A stretch of DNA of 64,000 nucleotides from DATKQD01 sp050695655 (lineage in GTDB: Bacteria > Chloroflexota > JAJPGV01): assembly GCA_050695655.1 (NCBI GenBank), contig JBOGTU010000264.1:1-64000 (forward strand). Direction: 5' to 3'. Below the pieces are notes generated by a model. It saw only the letters and a program-made list of their open reading frames with translations. It was not told the DNA's origin and made no database searches. Position 1 is the first letter of the stretch. Each line of letters starts with the position of its first letter. This document shows positions 52,321-60,986 of this stretch, one piece after another. Made by a program: the position numbers and the translations under genes.

Positions 52321-53787
52321 ATGGCAGCGGTATCGATTGAGGACGAGGTCGAGAAGCTCGATAAGAACCCGGTCATCAACTGGATTCAGGAGCGGACGCA
52401 CATCTTAGATGGGCTGCTGCCTATCATCCAGCACCCCGTGCCCAAATCGATCAACTGGTGGTACGTGCTGGGCAGCGCTACGCTGCTGAGCTTCGTGAAC
52501 CAGGTGGTGACCGGAGTGGCCCTGGCCATGACCTACGTGCCGGCCCCCAACCAGGCCTACCAGTCGCTCAACTTCATCAGCACCAACGCGGTGTGGGGCA
52601 GCGTGCTGCGAGGCATGCACTTCTTTGGCGCCAGCGCCATGGTGGTGCTTATCAGCGCGCACGTGATCCGCGTGTTCCTCATGGGCTCGTACAAGTTCCC
52701 GCGGGAGCTGAACTGGATTACCGGCGTGTTCCTGCTGGGGCTCACGGCGGCCATGGCCTTCAGCGGCCAGCTGCTGCGCTGGGATCAGGATGCGTACTGG
52801 GCCGTGGTGGTGGCGGCCGAGCAGGCCGGCAAAACGCCCATCCTCGGGCCCATCCTCGCGCAGGTTGTGGTGGCGGGGCAAACGGTTGGCGGCGCCACGC
52901 TCACCCGCTTCTTCGCCACGCACGTGTTCCTGCTGCCGGCGCTGATGTTCATGTTCATAGGCGTGCACCTCTACCTGGTGGTGTTCGACGGCATCTCCGA
53001 GCTGCCTAAGGCCGGCGAAGTGGTGGACCCGAAGACGTACAAGGAGAAGTACCACCACCTGCTGGAAACCGAAGGCGAGCCCTTTTTCCCGGACGCTGCC
53101 TGGAAGGATGCCGCGTTCGCCTGCCTGGTGATGGCTGTCATTCTGGCGCTGGCCATCTTCGTTGGGGCGCCGCACCTGGGCCAGCCGGCCGACCCTACCG
53201 TCATTCAGGCGTCGCCCCGACCGGATTGGTACTTCCTGTGGTACTTCGCGGTGCTGGCGCTGATTCCGCCAGCCATGGAGAACTGGGTCATCCTGGGGGT
53301 GCCGGCGCTTATCGGCGCCCTGCTCTTCGCCGTGCCCTTCGTATCCCGCGGAGGCGAGCGATCGCCGCTGCGGCGGCCCTGGTCGGTGGCGGCGGTGGTC
53401 TTCATGCTGGTGGCGCTCACGGCGCTTACCATCGAGGGCAACAGCGCCAACTGGTCGCCCCAGATCGATGCTGCCGAAGTGTCACCCATCCCCGCGAGCA
53501 TCACACAGCACCTCTCCGGCGAGGCGCTCGCCGGGGCGCAACTCTTCCAGCAGAAGGGCTGCCACACCTGCCACACCTTGGCGGGAACCGGCGGCAACAA
53601 GGGCCCCAATCTCACCTACGTGGCGGACCGGCTGAACCAGGCGCAGCTCATCACTCGCGTGCTCAACGGCGGCCACAACATGCCGGCTTTTGGTGGCACA
53701 CTCAGCGATGCGGAGGTACACCAGCTGGTGAGCTTCCTTCAAACACTCAAGTCGCCTGACCAGCTGCCGGCGACCGCGGGGCCGTAA
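52321..53787 (+). CDS. qcrB: Cytochrome b subunit fused to cytochrome c
   Basis: A 488-residue protein. The cytochrome b part has the heme-ligand pairs in GMHFFGASAMVVLISAHVIR and in ATHVFLLPALMFMFIGVHLY, and the quinol-site motif PDWYFLWYF (PEWY equivalent, b6f-like). After about residue 390 a cytochrome c domain is fused, heme motif Cys414-x2-Cys417-His418 (CHTCH), with Met in the region HNMPAFGG. So no separate cytochrome c1 is needed. It is the last gene of the operon. Confidence 0.93.
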   Translation: MAAVSIEDEVEKLDKNPVINWIQERTHILDGLLPIIQHPVPKSINWWYVLGSATLLSFVNQVVTGVALAMTYVPAPNQAYQSLNFISTNAVWGSVLRGMHFFGASAMVVLISAHVIRVFLMGSYKFPRELNWITGVFLLGLTAAMAFSGQLLRWDQDAYWAVVVAAEQAGKTPILGPILAQVVVAGQTVGGATLTRFFATHVFLLPALMFMFIGVHLYLVVFDGISELPKAGEVVDPKTYKEKYHHLLETEGEPFFPDAAWKDAAFACLVMAVILALAIFVGAPHLGQPADPTVIQASPRPDWYFLWYFAVLALIPPAMENWVILGVPALIGALLFAVPFVSRGGERSPLRRPWSVAAVVFMLVALTALTIEGNSANWSPQIDAAEVSPIPASITQHLSGEALAGAQLFQQKGCHTCHTLAGTGGNKGPNLTYVADRLNQAQLITRVLNGGHNMPAFGGTLSDAEVHQLVSFLQTLKSPDQLPATAGP

Positions 53788-53791
53788 AGCG

Positions 53792-53803
53792 CCTGGCGCC
53801 AGG
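53792..53803. repeat. Perfect palindrome between convergent qcrB and Ni/Co transporter genes
   Basis: CCTGGCGCCAGG is self-complementary and lies in the 21-bp gap between two converging genes. It could form a small hairpin acting as a terminator in either direction, but no T tract follows. Confidence 0.35.
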
Positions 53804-53808
53804 GCCAC

Positions 53809-54954
53809 TTACTCGCGGCTGGCGCCGGTGGTGTTCACCATGGCCGCCCAGCGCTCTTCGACGTGTCGCGTCTTGAACACGCTGAAGGCGATGAGCCAGG
53901 CGACGAGGAAAGCCGCCACTATGATAAAGCCGAGCGTACTCAGGTCGAAGTTGCTTGCCCAATCCCAGAAGGCGCTGTGGAGGTTGGCGATCCGTGCCAC
54001 CATCTGCAGCAGCTCGACCAACCCCACGAAGAGGGCGATGAATACGGATAGCCCAGTCATGGTGAGGTTGTAGAAGAGCTTGCGGGTGGGCTGGGCGAAC
54101 GCCCACAGGTAAGCCTTGGACATGAAGGCGCCATCGGTCGTGTCCATGAGCGTCATGCCGGCGGCAAAAATGAGCGGCAGCGACACAATTGGCAGGAAGG
54201 GCAGCCCCTGCGACGCCGCCCCGGCAGAGATGGCCAGCAGCGCCACCTCCGATGCCGTATCGAACCCGAGCCCGAAGAGGAAGCCTAGCGGATACAGGTG
54301 CCAGCTTTCCGTGATGAACCTGAACAGGCCACTGAACACTCGCGTGAGCACGCCCCCCGACACCAGCCGCTGCTCCAGGGCGGCGCCGTCATACTCCCCG
54401 CGGCGCAGATGCCTGTACGTGGACACGATATCGAGCAGGATCACCAGGTTCAGCAGGCCGATAATCACCAGGAACGCGCCTGAGACGCTCGTTCCAACCA
54501 GGCCGCCCAGGCTCTTCAACTGTCCGTGCTCGCTGATCACGCTGTTCACCACCGCTTTGGCGACCAAGCCCAGGGCAATGGCGATGAGGAATACCACCGT
54601 GGAGTGCCCCAGCGAGAAGAAGAAGCCGGCCGCTACCGGCTTCTGGCCGTCCCGCAGCAGTTTGCGGGTGGTGTTGTCGATCGCGGCGATGTGGTCCGCA
54701 TCGAAGGCGTGCCGCAGCCCAAAGCTGTAGGCCAGCGCCCCCAGGCCCAGCAGCGCTGGGAAACGCGGCGACTGCCACACGAGAAGCCCCAAGCCGGCGA
54801 GGTGGAGCAGCAGCACAATGCCGTAACTGCCTGCCAGGCGCAGCCGCTCCCCGCGGTCGAAGCCGCGGCCCAAAGCATGGGCGATCAAAGCCACGCAGCC
54901 TCCCCAGAGCAGCAGTACAGCTTCGAGTCTAAACCAGATGCGATTGATTCGCAA
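53809..54954 (-). CDS. NiCoT-family nickel/cobalt transporter (HoxN/NixA type)
   Basis: A 381-residue secondary transporter with about eight helices. The signature LRHAFDADHIAAIDN near residue 100 (HAxDADHI) is the metal-selective helix of NiCoTs. Other conserved segments are GFFFSLGHSTVVF and LGFDTASEVALLAIS. Nickel would serve urease, hydrogenase or CO dehydrogenase, none of which is in the window. It begins at TTG 54954. Confidence 0.93.
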   Translation of the reverse strand: MRINRIWFRLEAVLLLWGGCVALIAHALGRGFDRGERLRLAGSYGIVLLLHLAGLGLLVWQSPRFPALLGLGALAYSFGLRHAFDADHIAAIDNTTRKLLRDGQKPVAAGFFFSLGHSTVVFLIAIALGLVAKAVVNSVISEHGQLKSLGGLVGTSVSGAFLVIIGLLNLVILLDIVSTYRHLRRGEYDGAALEQRLVSGGVLTRVFSGLFRFITESWHLYPLGFLFGLGFDTASEVALLAISAGAASQGLPFLPIVSLPLIFAAGMTLMDTTDGAFMSKAYLWAFAQPTRKLFYNLTMTGLSVFIALFVGLVELLQMVARIANLHSAFWDWASNFDLSTLGFIIVAAFLVAWLIAFSVFKTRHVEERWAAMVNTTGASRE

Positions 54955-55099
54955 TTAGGAGTGGTGTCGAAGGCCGGCTACGGGATTGTGGCACAGGCTT
55001 GAGGAAGGCGTTGAAGGAGTCTGCAGCCTCCCATTTGGCGGTGAGAGGCGCAAGGATGCCCCCAACGTGCGAACGAGCCGGCGGGTCATTGGTGTTGAC

Positions 55100-55144
55100 T
55101 GAGGTAATGATGACAATCACCGTGCTGCATGAATTGAGGTAATG
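55100..55144 (+). promoter_or_regulatory. Direct repeats TGAGGTAATG, candidate operator
   Basis: TGAGGTAATG occurs at 55100-55109 and again at 55135-55144, 35 bp apart, directly before the AbrB-type antitoxin start. A TTGACT lies just ahead of the first copy. AbrB/MazE-type antitoxins autoregulate by binding such sites. Confidence 0.45.
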
Positions 55145-55146
55145 CG

Positions 55147-55407
55147 ATGCGTGAGCTGGTCACCTCACTGACACAGCGGGGTCAAGTGACGACCCCGGCC
55201 GAGATCCGCGCCCGGCTGGGTCTTAAACCTCGGGACAAGGTCATCTTTGAACTTGACGCGGAGGCGGTGAGGTTGCGCCCGACCGCCTCAAACGTGCGTC
55301 GACACTTCGGCGTCGTCCCACCATTGGACCGCCCGGAGGATTTTCAGGAGCTGCGCGTTGCCTTTGAGGAAGGAGTCGCGCGGGAGGTTGCTTCCCAGGG
55401 CAAGTAG
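55147..55407 (+). CDS. AbrB/MazE-type (SpoVT-AbrB domain) antitoxin
   Basis: An 86-residue antitoxin. The swapped-hairpin DNA-binding domain is TSLTQRGQVTTPAEIRARLG near 6-25, then KPRDKVIFELDAEAVRLRP. The C-terminal helix-rich tail would bind the toxin. GAGG 7 nt before the ATG serves as ribosome site. The VapC-type gene starts immediately after the stop. Confidence 0.85.
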   Translation: MRELVTSLTQRGQVTTPAEIRARLGLKPRDKVIFELDAEAVRLRPTASNVRRHFGVVPPLDRPEDFQELRVAFEEGVAREVASQGK

Positions 55408-55410
55408 TTG

Positions 55411-55864
55411 ATGCCGGCTCGCTTCCTGGACACCAACATCTTCATTCGTTACTTCACGAGGGACGATGAGGCGAAGGCAGCCCGGGCGCTGGCGCTGTTG
55501 GAGCGTGTTGAGCGGGGCGAGAAGGTGGTTACCTCAGTGATGGTGGCTTTCAAGGTGGTCTTCACCCTGGAGCGCAGCTATCAGCTCTCGAAGCCGCGCG
55601 TCCACGAATTGCTCGCAGATCTTCTGTCGCTGCAATCTCCAGCTTCCTGGTAAGCGCCTGCTCATCGAAGCCCTTCGGCTGCACGTCGCTGCCAACATCT
55701 CCTTGGCCGATGCCTACAGCGTGGCCACCATGCAAGAGCGGAGCATCTCGGAAATCTACAGCTGGGATACCGATTTCGACAGCTTGCCGATGTCACTCGG
55801 ACGGAACCAAGCTAACGGAGGAACTGCCCAGCGGCACCCCTCCACCGCGGAGGCGCTTGTCTGA
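55411..55864 (+). pseudogene. VapC-type PIN toxin disrupted by a frameshift
   Basis: The first 77 codons (MPARFLDTNIFIRYFTRDDE, with the catalytic Asp and the later Glu) end prematurely at TAA 55651-55653. In another frame the sequence continues as KRLLIEALRLHVAANISLAD, then YSWDTDFDSLP, the expected C-terminal half with both remaining Asp residues. A one- or two-base indel near 55635-55645 explains this. The antitoxin remains intact. A sequencing error cannot be excluded. Confidence 0.72.
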
Positions 55865-55913
55865 AGACAGCCTTCCGCGCGGTGCATCGCGGCGGGGCCG
55901 CTGCTCTTCGCCC

Positions 55914-56192
55914 TCAGGCGATGATGTCCACGATGCGACCCAGGCGGGGGCGCAGCACGGCGTGGTACGTCTGGAAGAGCAGGCGCGCGATCCAGCTCAT
56001 CGGGCCGGAGCCCGGTGGGAAACGAACCAGCAACTCGGCCTGGTACTCGTCCTCGAGCGTCTCGTCGGCTCCATCGGCGGCGTCCTCGGAGCCCTGGCCA
56101 TACGAGGTTTTGCGCCGGCCGGCGAGCTTCTTGTCGTTCGGCGGTGGCAGCAGATACGGGCCGCCGGATTGGACCGGGCCGACGCTTGCCAT
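55914..56192 (-). CDS. Small hypothetical protein
   Basis: A 92-residue protein with an acidic centre (SEDAADGADETLEDEYQAEL) and a hydrophobic C-terminus ending YHAVLRPRLGRIVDIIA. There is no known motif. A TATACT box 9 nt before the ATG supports the start and a leaderless transcript. It is divergent from another small gene at 56291. Confidence 0.55.
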   Translation of the reverse strand: MASVGPVQSGGPYLLPPPNDKKLAGRRKTSYGQGSEDAADGADETLEDEYQAELLVRFPPGSGPMSWIARLLFQTYHAVLRPRLGRIVDIIA

Positions 56193-56201
56193 GTCCGCGC
56201 G

Positions 56202-56207
56202 AGTATA
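56202..56207 (-). promoter_or_regulatory. -10 box of the gene at 55914
   Basis: TATACT on the minus strand ends 9 nt before the ATG at 56192, with no ribosome site. Confidence 0.4.
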
Positions 56208-56290
56208 GCACCGCGCCCTTGCGCGCGGGCGCAGCCGTAACTTTCGCCGGGCCATGCCCGTTCTGCTTACGGAGGAGAGAGGAGCAAATC

Positions 56291-56506
56291 TTGGCCCATG
56301 TACACCCACCGCTGGCTGGCGATGCGCTGCCGCGCCACGCCTTGATGGACAGCGACGTCGTGGACTGGTTGATGGCCGATCCGGGTGCCGCGGCCACGTT
56401 CTTTCGAGAGCACCGGGTGCAACTGCTGGAGGGTGGCTTTCAAAGCGCCCCTACGCTGCTCATCCTCACCCGAGACTCCATGCCCGGCCTGGGCGTGTAC
56501 CCCTAA
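56291..56506 (+). CDS. Small hypothetical protein
   Basis: A 71-residue protein starting at TTG 56291, preceded by a strong GGAGAGAGGAG at 6 nt. It contains MDSDVVDWLMADPGAAATFF and ends LILTRDSMPGLGVYP. No family was recognised. The strong ribosome site argues that it is real. Confidence 0.55.
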   Translation: MAHVHPPLAGDALPRHALMDSDVVDWLMADPGAAATFFREHRVQLLEGGFQSAPTLLILTRDSMPGLGVYP

Positions 56507-56551
56507 CACCGCGGCCGGCCCGCAGGGCGGGGGACCGTTCAGGGACCCGGC

Positions 56552-56950
56552 TTAGGCGATTAAGGCACTGCCCGGTAGGCGCGCGAGCCCGCGCGATACC
56601 AGGTCGCGCCGATCACAGCTCACCAGCTCCGCGTTCGCTGTGCGAGCTGCCGCGACGTACACGGAGATGCCGTGCGTACCAGCGACCGCCGCTGCACCCG
56701 CGAGAGGATCCACGCTGGCACGAAGGAGTCCACCGTCCTCGCCGATCGCCGCCACCCGCTCCCGCAAGCGCCGCGCGGCTGGCTCATCATTCCACGCGCG
56801 CAGCGCCACGTTGGTCACTTCGTAGAAGGCGAGATCCAACGTGGCCAGTGGCTCACTCGACAGGAGCAGGCGATTGGCGTCCGCGCAGTTCTCGTCATCT
56901 GGGTCCTCGCTCGCCAGCAAGACGCTGGCATCGAGGAACCAGATTGTCAA
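56552..56950 (-). CDS. PIN-domain toxin
   Basis: A 132-residue PIN nuclease. The N-terminal IWFLDASVLLASEDPDDENC gives the first Asp, LAFYEVTNVALRAW the Glu, and the C-terminal TANAELVSCDRRDLVSRG the last acidic site. TTG 56950 overlaps the TGA of the antitoxin gene (TTGA). With the RHH protein it forms a complete type II toxin-antitoxin pair. Confidence 0.8.
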   Translation of the reverse strand: MTIWFLDASVLLASEDPDDENCADANRLLLSSEPLATLDLAFYEVTNVALRAWNDEPAARRLRERVAAIGEDGGLLRASVDPLAGAAAVAGTHGISVYVAAARTANAELVSCDRRDLVSRGLARLPGSALIA

Positions 56951-57183
56951 TGGTCGGTCCGAGCCGACTTGACGACTTCCGCAACCTTTCCGCCGTCGCC
57001 CTCGGCGGGGCCCCGTTGGTCGCTGATCTCCGCCATTCGCTCGGCCCGGCGGGCGCTGCCCCGGCGCAGCATCTCCTCCGCCAATTGAATCAAGAGCCCA
57101 TTTCGCGTGATCCCTCTGCGCCGTGATTCGATGTCGACGGCTCTGAGCACGTTCTCCGGCAGTGAGACCATCACTTTGGCCAC
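56947..57183 (-). CDS. Ribbon-helix-helix (CopG-type) antitoxin
   Basis: A 78-residue antitoxin. The N-terminal ribbon MAKVMVSLPENVLRAVD and the two helices up to LLIQLAEEMLRRG form the DNA-binding domain. The C-terminal 30 residues are charged and would wrap around the toxin. It overlaps the toxin by 4 bp. Confidence 0.85.
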   Translation of the reverse strand: MAKVMVSLPENVLRAVDIESRRRGITRNGLLIQLAEEMLRRGSARRAERMAEISDQRGPAEGDGGKVAEVVKSARTDH

Positions 57184-57440
57184 GGCGGCAGTATATCTGG
57201 TAGTGCTCGGCCATGCAGGTCAACAGTGCGCTGCCCGCCCTCCAGCTGGGCAAAGAAAAGCGGGCAGCTGCTGGAGCGGCGGTTTTCGGACTGCCCCGCG
57301 TAACGCTCGCCCGCCTCTACGGCCGTGGGAGCGCAGGCTGAAGCTGGAGGCGAATCAGCGCGCGGAGAGCGCACTGAAAGCGGTCAATCCAGCGTCGCGG
57401 GCGTGGTTCGGCAGGCAGTAAGCGGCGCTCTTGAGCTGCT
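57184..57440. other. 257-bp spacer without a recognised gene
   Basis: GCTGCCCGC (57231-57239) and its reverse complement GCGGGCAGC (57260-57268) form a short hairpin, but no T tract follows. No protein-like ORF was accepted here. Confidence 0.35.
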
Positions 57441-58160
57441 TCAACCAGGCCTGGCGGCGCTCCCTTTGAGGTACACCAGCACGGCTTGCACGCGGGGGTG
57501 AATGGCGCCGGGGCCGCCGGTTTGAATGCCCAGTTCGCGGTACAGCTGGTTGATGTGGTGCTCCACGGACTTGGGTGCGATCACCAGCTTCTCGGCGATA
57601 GCGGCGTTGCTGTAGCCCTGCACAATCAGCTCCAGCACCTGCCGCTGGCGGGGGCTGAGCCGATCGATGGGCCCATCGGGCCGCGGCGTGCGCGCCTCCA
57701 CCAGCTGGTCATCTACGACCACCAACTGGTGCACAGCGCCCTCCAGCGCCCGCGCCAGTGCATCCGTATCGCGCACGCTGCGCTTGTGCAAATAGGCCCA
57801 ACCGGCGGCCGACCCCTCCGGCAGCAGCGAGAGAATGTGCGGCAGAATCTGATTCGTGAGCAGCACCACGGCAATGCGGGGCAGCTTCCGGCGCAGCGCG
57901 AGACCCATGCTCACACCGTCCATCCCGCGGCCCAGGTCAACATCCACGAGCACGCCGTCCGGCGCCAGCTTCACCATCGCGGCGAGGGCTGATTCGGCAT
58001 CGGTGAACGTCCCCACCACCTCCACCGCCGGGTGGCGCGCGAGGGCGATCTTCAGCATGTCGCGGTACAGGTCATCGTCCTCGACGATGGCCAGCCGCAG
58101 TTTATGGCGCCCGAGGCTGCGCTCCGCCGCGCCGGGCGCAGCCGAATTCAGTGGCGCCAC
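57441..58160 (-). CDS. NarL/FixJ-type response regulator
   Basis: A 239-residue two-component regulator. The receiver domain covers residues 20-140, with the acidic pocket IVEDDDL, phospho-acceptor Asp73 in VLVDVDLG and Lys in YLHKRSV near 130. The LuxR-type HTH follows near 170-225 (LSPRQRQVLELIVQGYSNAA, then IAPKSVEHHINQLYRELGI). It starts with GTG 58160, though a later start nearer KLRLAIVEDD is possible. It is divergent from the sensor kinase, a plausible partner. Confidence 0.88.
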   Translation of the reverse strand: MAPLNSAAPGAAERSLGRHKLRLAIVEDDDLYRDMLKIALARHPAVEVVGTFTDAESALAAMVKLAPDGVLVDVDLGRGMDGVSMGLALRRKLPRIAVVLLTNQILPHILSLLPEGSAAGWAYLHKRSVRDTDALARALEGAVHQLVVVDDQLVEARTPRPDGPIDRLSPRQRQVLELIVQGYSNAAIAEKLVIAPKSVEHHINQLYRELGIQTGGPGAIHPRVQAVLVYLKGSAARPG

Positions 58161-58289
58161 ACCTCGAGCTCAGACCATGTTGACGTAACCGTTGCCCGCC
58201 TGCCCTTCTGACCCATAAGCGTAGGGGATAACCCTCAGTTCCTGGTTAAGCCTACCAACCGAGGGGATGCCAACGTGGGGAATCCCCAA

Positions 58290-58318
58290 TTGAGCCTACC
58301 CCGGTTGTGCTCTAGAGT
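58290..58318 (+). promoter_or_regulatory. Candidate promoter towards the sensor kinase
   Basis: TTGAGC (58290-58295) and TAGAGT (58313-58318) are separated by 17 nt. Transcription from here would give a leader of about 400 nt that contains the hairpins described for this spacer. Confidence 0.4.
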
Positions 58319-58423
58319 GAGTTTGTCGCTTGGAGCCGGTCGCGGCGGTCTTGGGGGAGAGAGTGCGCACAGGCTATGTCGCGGCGAAGCCGAGGCGGCC
58401 GGCCCCGGGGGACGGCAGAGGCG

Positions 58424-58471
58424 GTCCCGGAAGTGGACGGGGGGAGAGACCGAGGTGTCCACTTCCGGGAC
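58424..58471. repeat. Perfect 15-bp inverted repeat with 18-nt loop
   Basis: GTCCCGGAAGTGGAC (58424-58438) and its exact reverse complement (58457-58471) enclose an 18-nt purine-rich loop. Imperfect pairing continues outside the arms. No T tract follows, so termination is unlikely. Confidence 0.8.
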
Positions 58472-58727
58472 TTTGCCTGCGCCGCGGAACGCGGCCGGAT
58501 GCGCCGGCCGGCCGGCCGTGGGGTGCGCCAGGGGCCTGGCGCGGCCAGCCTGCCCGCGCAGCATGAAGTCTCGCAGCCGCCGAGCGGGCTTGCAAGCGGC
58601 TGACCCATTCGGTCCCTGCTTGGTCCTGCTGGTAGAGGGCATGCCTGGCTCACTCGTCCGGTTGTCTCTGAGGCGCACCGGCGAAGCCGGACGCTTCACT
58701 AGAATTGCGGCGGAAGGTGGGATTGAT

Positions 58728-60986
58728 GTGGGTGCGCTGGGGGAGACCGACGCCCCGTTAGCCGCCTGGCGGCGCCTTTTGCCTCTAGGCGGCGTGCGCT
58801 CGCTGCGGTTGAAAGTAGGGCTGCTGCTGGGCGCCGTAGCTGCCACGGCTGTGCTGCTGCTGGCCGTGGCGGACGTGGTGCTGCAAACACGGCAGCTGCG
58901 TGACACGGCGAATCGGGCGAACCTGGAGATGGCCCGGTTGCTGGCCGCCCAGGTCGCGGGCGATGTGACCGGAACCTTCGAGGGACTTGCGATGCTGACC
59001 GCCAGTCCCGGCTTCGTTCAGGCCGCGGCCACCCACGATTTCACGGCCATGACACCGTGGCTGGCCGCCGCGGCCCCACACGATCCTGACCTGGTCGCTC
59101 TCGCGGCCGTGGATGTGGACGGGCACGTCTGGGCAACCAGCCTGCCGCCGACTTCCGTGCTGCTGAGCAGCCCCCGCTTTGCCGCGGAGCCGGGATTTGT
59201 CGCGGCCGCGCTGCGCGGGGTACCTGGTGTGGGGCAGGCGCGACCAGCGCGCATCCCTGGCATCGCCGTGGTGCCCCTGTGGGTGCCGATTCGCCTGGGG
59301 GGCCACGTGGTAGGTGTGCTGCAGGGCTCCCTCAGCCTGTCCAAGCTCACGCGCGAGATCAACACCGTGCAGGTGGGCGAGAAGGGCCACGCTACCCTGT
59401 ACGATTCCGGGGGCACGGTGCTGGCCGATCCCACCGTCAGCCGCATCCTCAGCACAGCCTCCACTACCGATCGGGCGACGCGGCAGGCGGAGCACGGCAT
59501 CGAAGCCACCGCCGTCACGACGTCGAGCTTGGGCCAGCGCATCTTCGTGGCCGCGGTACCCGTTGCCTCGCTGGGCTGGATCGCGGAAGTCCAGCTGCCG
59601 GCGGCCGAGGTGCTGGCGCCTTCCAACCTGCTGGTGCAGCGAGCGATCCAGCTGGCGCTGCTGTCCTTCCTGCTGGCAACCGCACTGGGCGCGATCGTGG
59701 CACAGCGGCTGGTCCGGCCCATTGAGCTGGTGCGGGGCGCCGCGCGACGCATGGCCCTGGGCGATTACACGCCGCCAAAGCTGGATATCCGCACCCACGA
59801 TGAGATGGAAGATCTGGCGCGCGACGTGACTACCCTGGCTGCCAACCTGCGATCCGCCGTGGCCGACCTGCAAGCGCAGGTGGACCGCGCAGACATGGCC
59901 AGCGGCGAAATGCGCAGCGTACTCGATGCCACGGGCGAAGGCATGATCTTTGTGACCGGCGAGGGCCGGTTGGGCCGCATCAACGGGCGGGCCGCGGAGA
60001 TGTTTGGCTTGCCCCCAGAGGAGGTGCTGGGGACTGAATCCGAAGAGCTGCTGGAGCGGATGCGCGAGGTGTTCGACGGTTCCGAAGCCTTCTTCGTCGA
60101 CCTGGCCCGCCGCCTTGCCGATCATGGCACTGGCGCCAGTTTCACGCTGGAGCTCAGCCAGCAGCACCCGCGGCGGCGCGACATTGAGCTGTTCTCCACG
60201 CCGGTAGATAGCCCCGCGGCGCACCGCTTAGGGCGCCTGCACGTTTTTCGCGACGTGACGCACCAACGCGAAGTGGAGCGCTTGAAGAGCGAATTTGTGG
60301 CCCTCGTGTCGCACGAGCTGCGCACGCCCCTGACCTCCGTGGCCGGCTATGTGGACCTGCTGCTGGATGGTGAAGCCGGGCCTCTCTCAGAGGCCCAGCG
60401 CAGCTGCCTCACCATCGTCCGCAAGAACTCGGACCGGCTCGCGGCGCTCATCAGCGATCTGCTGGACCTCTCACGCATCGAATCCGGCCGCTTGGAGCTG
60501 CACCTGGAACCGCTGCAGCTGCCTCTGCTGGCGGCGCAAGCCGTCCAGATCGTCCGACCGCTCACCGAGCAGAAGAAGCAGCGCCTGGAGCTGAGCTTCG
60601 CGCCGAACTGCCCGGCCGTGCTGGCCGATGGCAATCGGGTGGAGCAGGTGCTCACCAATCTGCTGTCCAACGCGTCCAAATACACGCAGGAGGGCGGCCA
60701 GATATGGCTGTCCGGCGCGCTGGTGGATGGCCTGGCACGGGTGGACGTGCGCGACACTGGCGTGGGCCTGTCAGAAGAGGAGCTGGGCCACCTATTCACC
60801 CGCTTCTACCGGGCGCACAACCCGGCGGCGCGGCAGGCGGGTGGCAGCGGGCTGGGGCTCTCTATCGCCCGGTCGTTGGTAGAGATGCAAGGCGGGCACA
60901 TGTCCGTTAGCAGCACGCCGGGACAGGGTTCCACGTTCAGCTTCACCCTGCCATTGGCGCCGGCCCCGGTGGGTGTGTCGTTATGA
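58728..60986 (+). CDS. Membrane sensor histidine kinase (Cache-HAMP-PAS-HisKA-HATPase)
   Basis: A 752-residue kinase. TM1 is near 30-50 and an extracytoplasmic Cache-like sensor spans about 55-300. TM2 is near 305-328, then HAMP, a PAS domain near 405-510 and HisKA with phospho-His529 in ALVSHELRTPL. The ATPase domain has NLLSNASKYT, DTGVGL and GSGLGLSIA. GTG 58728, preceded by GGAAGGTGGG, gives a compact N-terminus; the longer frame from 58275 is rejected. ATGA overlap couples it to the diguanylate cyclase gene. Confidence 0.92.
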   Translation: MGALGETDAPLAAWRRLLPLGGVRSLRLKVGLLLGAVAATAVLLLAVADVVLQTRQLRDTANRANLEMARLLAAQVAGDVTGTFEGLAMLTASPGFVQAAATHDFTAMTPWLAAAAPHDPDLVALAAVDVDGHVWATSLPPTSVLLSSPRFAAEPGFVAAALRGVPGVGQARPARIPGIAVVPLWVPIRLGGHVVGVLQGSLSLSKLTREINTVQVGEKGHATLYDSGGTVLADPTVSRILSTASTTDRATRQAEHGIEATAVTTSSLGQRIFVAAVPVASLGWIAEVQLPAAEVLAPSNLLVQRAIQLALLSFLLATALGAIVAQRLVRPIELVRGAARRMALGDYTPPKLDIRTHDEMEDLARDVTTLAANLRSAVADLQAQVDRADMASGEMRSVLDATGEGMIFVTGEGRLGRINGRAAEMFGLPPEEVLGTESEELLERMREVFDGSEAFFVDLARRLADHGTGASFTLELSQQHPRRRDIELFSTPVDSPAAHRLGRLHVFRDVTHQREVERLKSEFVALVSHELRTPLTSVAGYVDLLLDGEAGPLSEAQRSCLTIVRKNSDRLAALISDLLDLSRIESGRLELHLEPLQLPLLAAQAVQIVRPLTEQKKQRLELSFAPNCPAVLADGNRVEQVLTNLLSNASKYTQEGGQIWLSGALVDGLARVDVRDTGVGLSEEELGHLFTRFYRAHNPAARQAGGSGLGLSIARSLVEMQGGHMSVSSTPGQGSTFSFTLPLAPAPVGVSL

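Larger units (their letters stand above)
58161..58727. other. 567-bp structured spacer before the sensor kinase
   Basis: No convincing gene was found; the open kinase frame runs through but has no domain-like sequence here. The spacer holds a candidate promoter, a 15-bp perfect inverted repeat, GCGCCAGG-GG-CCTGGCGC near 58526-58543 and a 7-bp hairpin CAGCCGC/GCGGCTG near 58575-58605. It may encode a long structured 5' leader or a small RNA. Confidence 0.5.

Noticed and set aside
58300..58620. RNase P RNA, tmRNA or SRP RNA in the structured spacer
   Set aside because: The conserved core sequences of these RNAs were looked for and not found.
58275..58727. N-terminal extension of the sensor kinase by about 150 codons
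   Set aside because: The stretch is Gly/Arg-rich and contains the inverted repeat; GTG 58728 with a ribosome site gives a normal kinase N-terminus.
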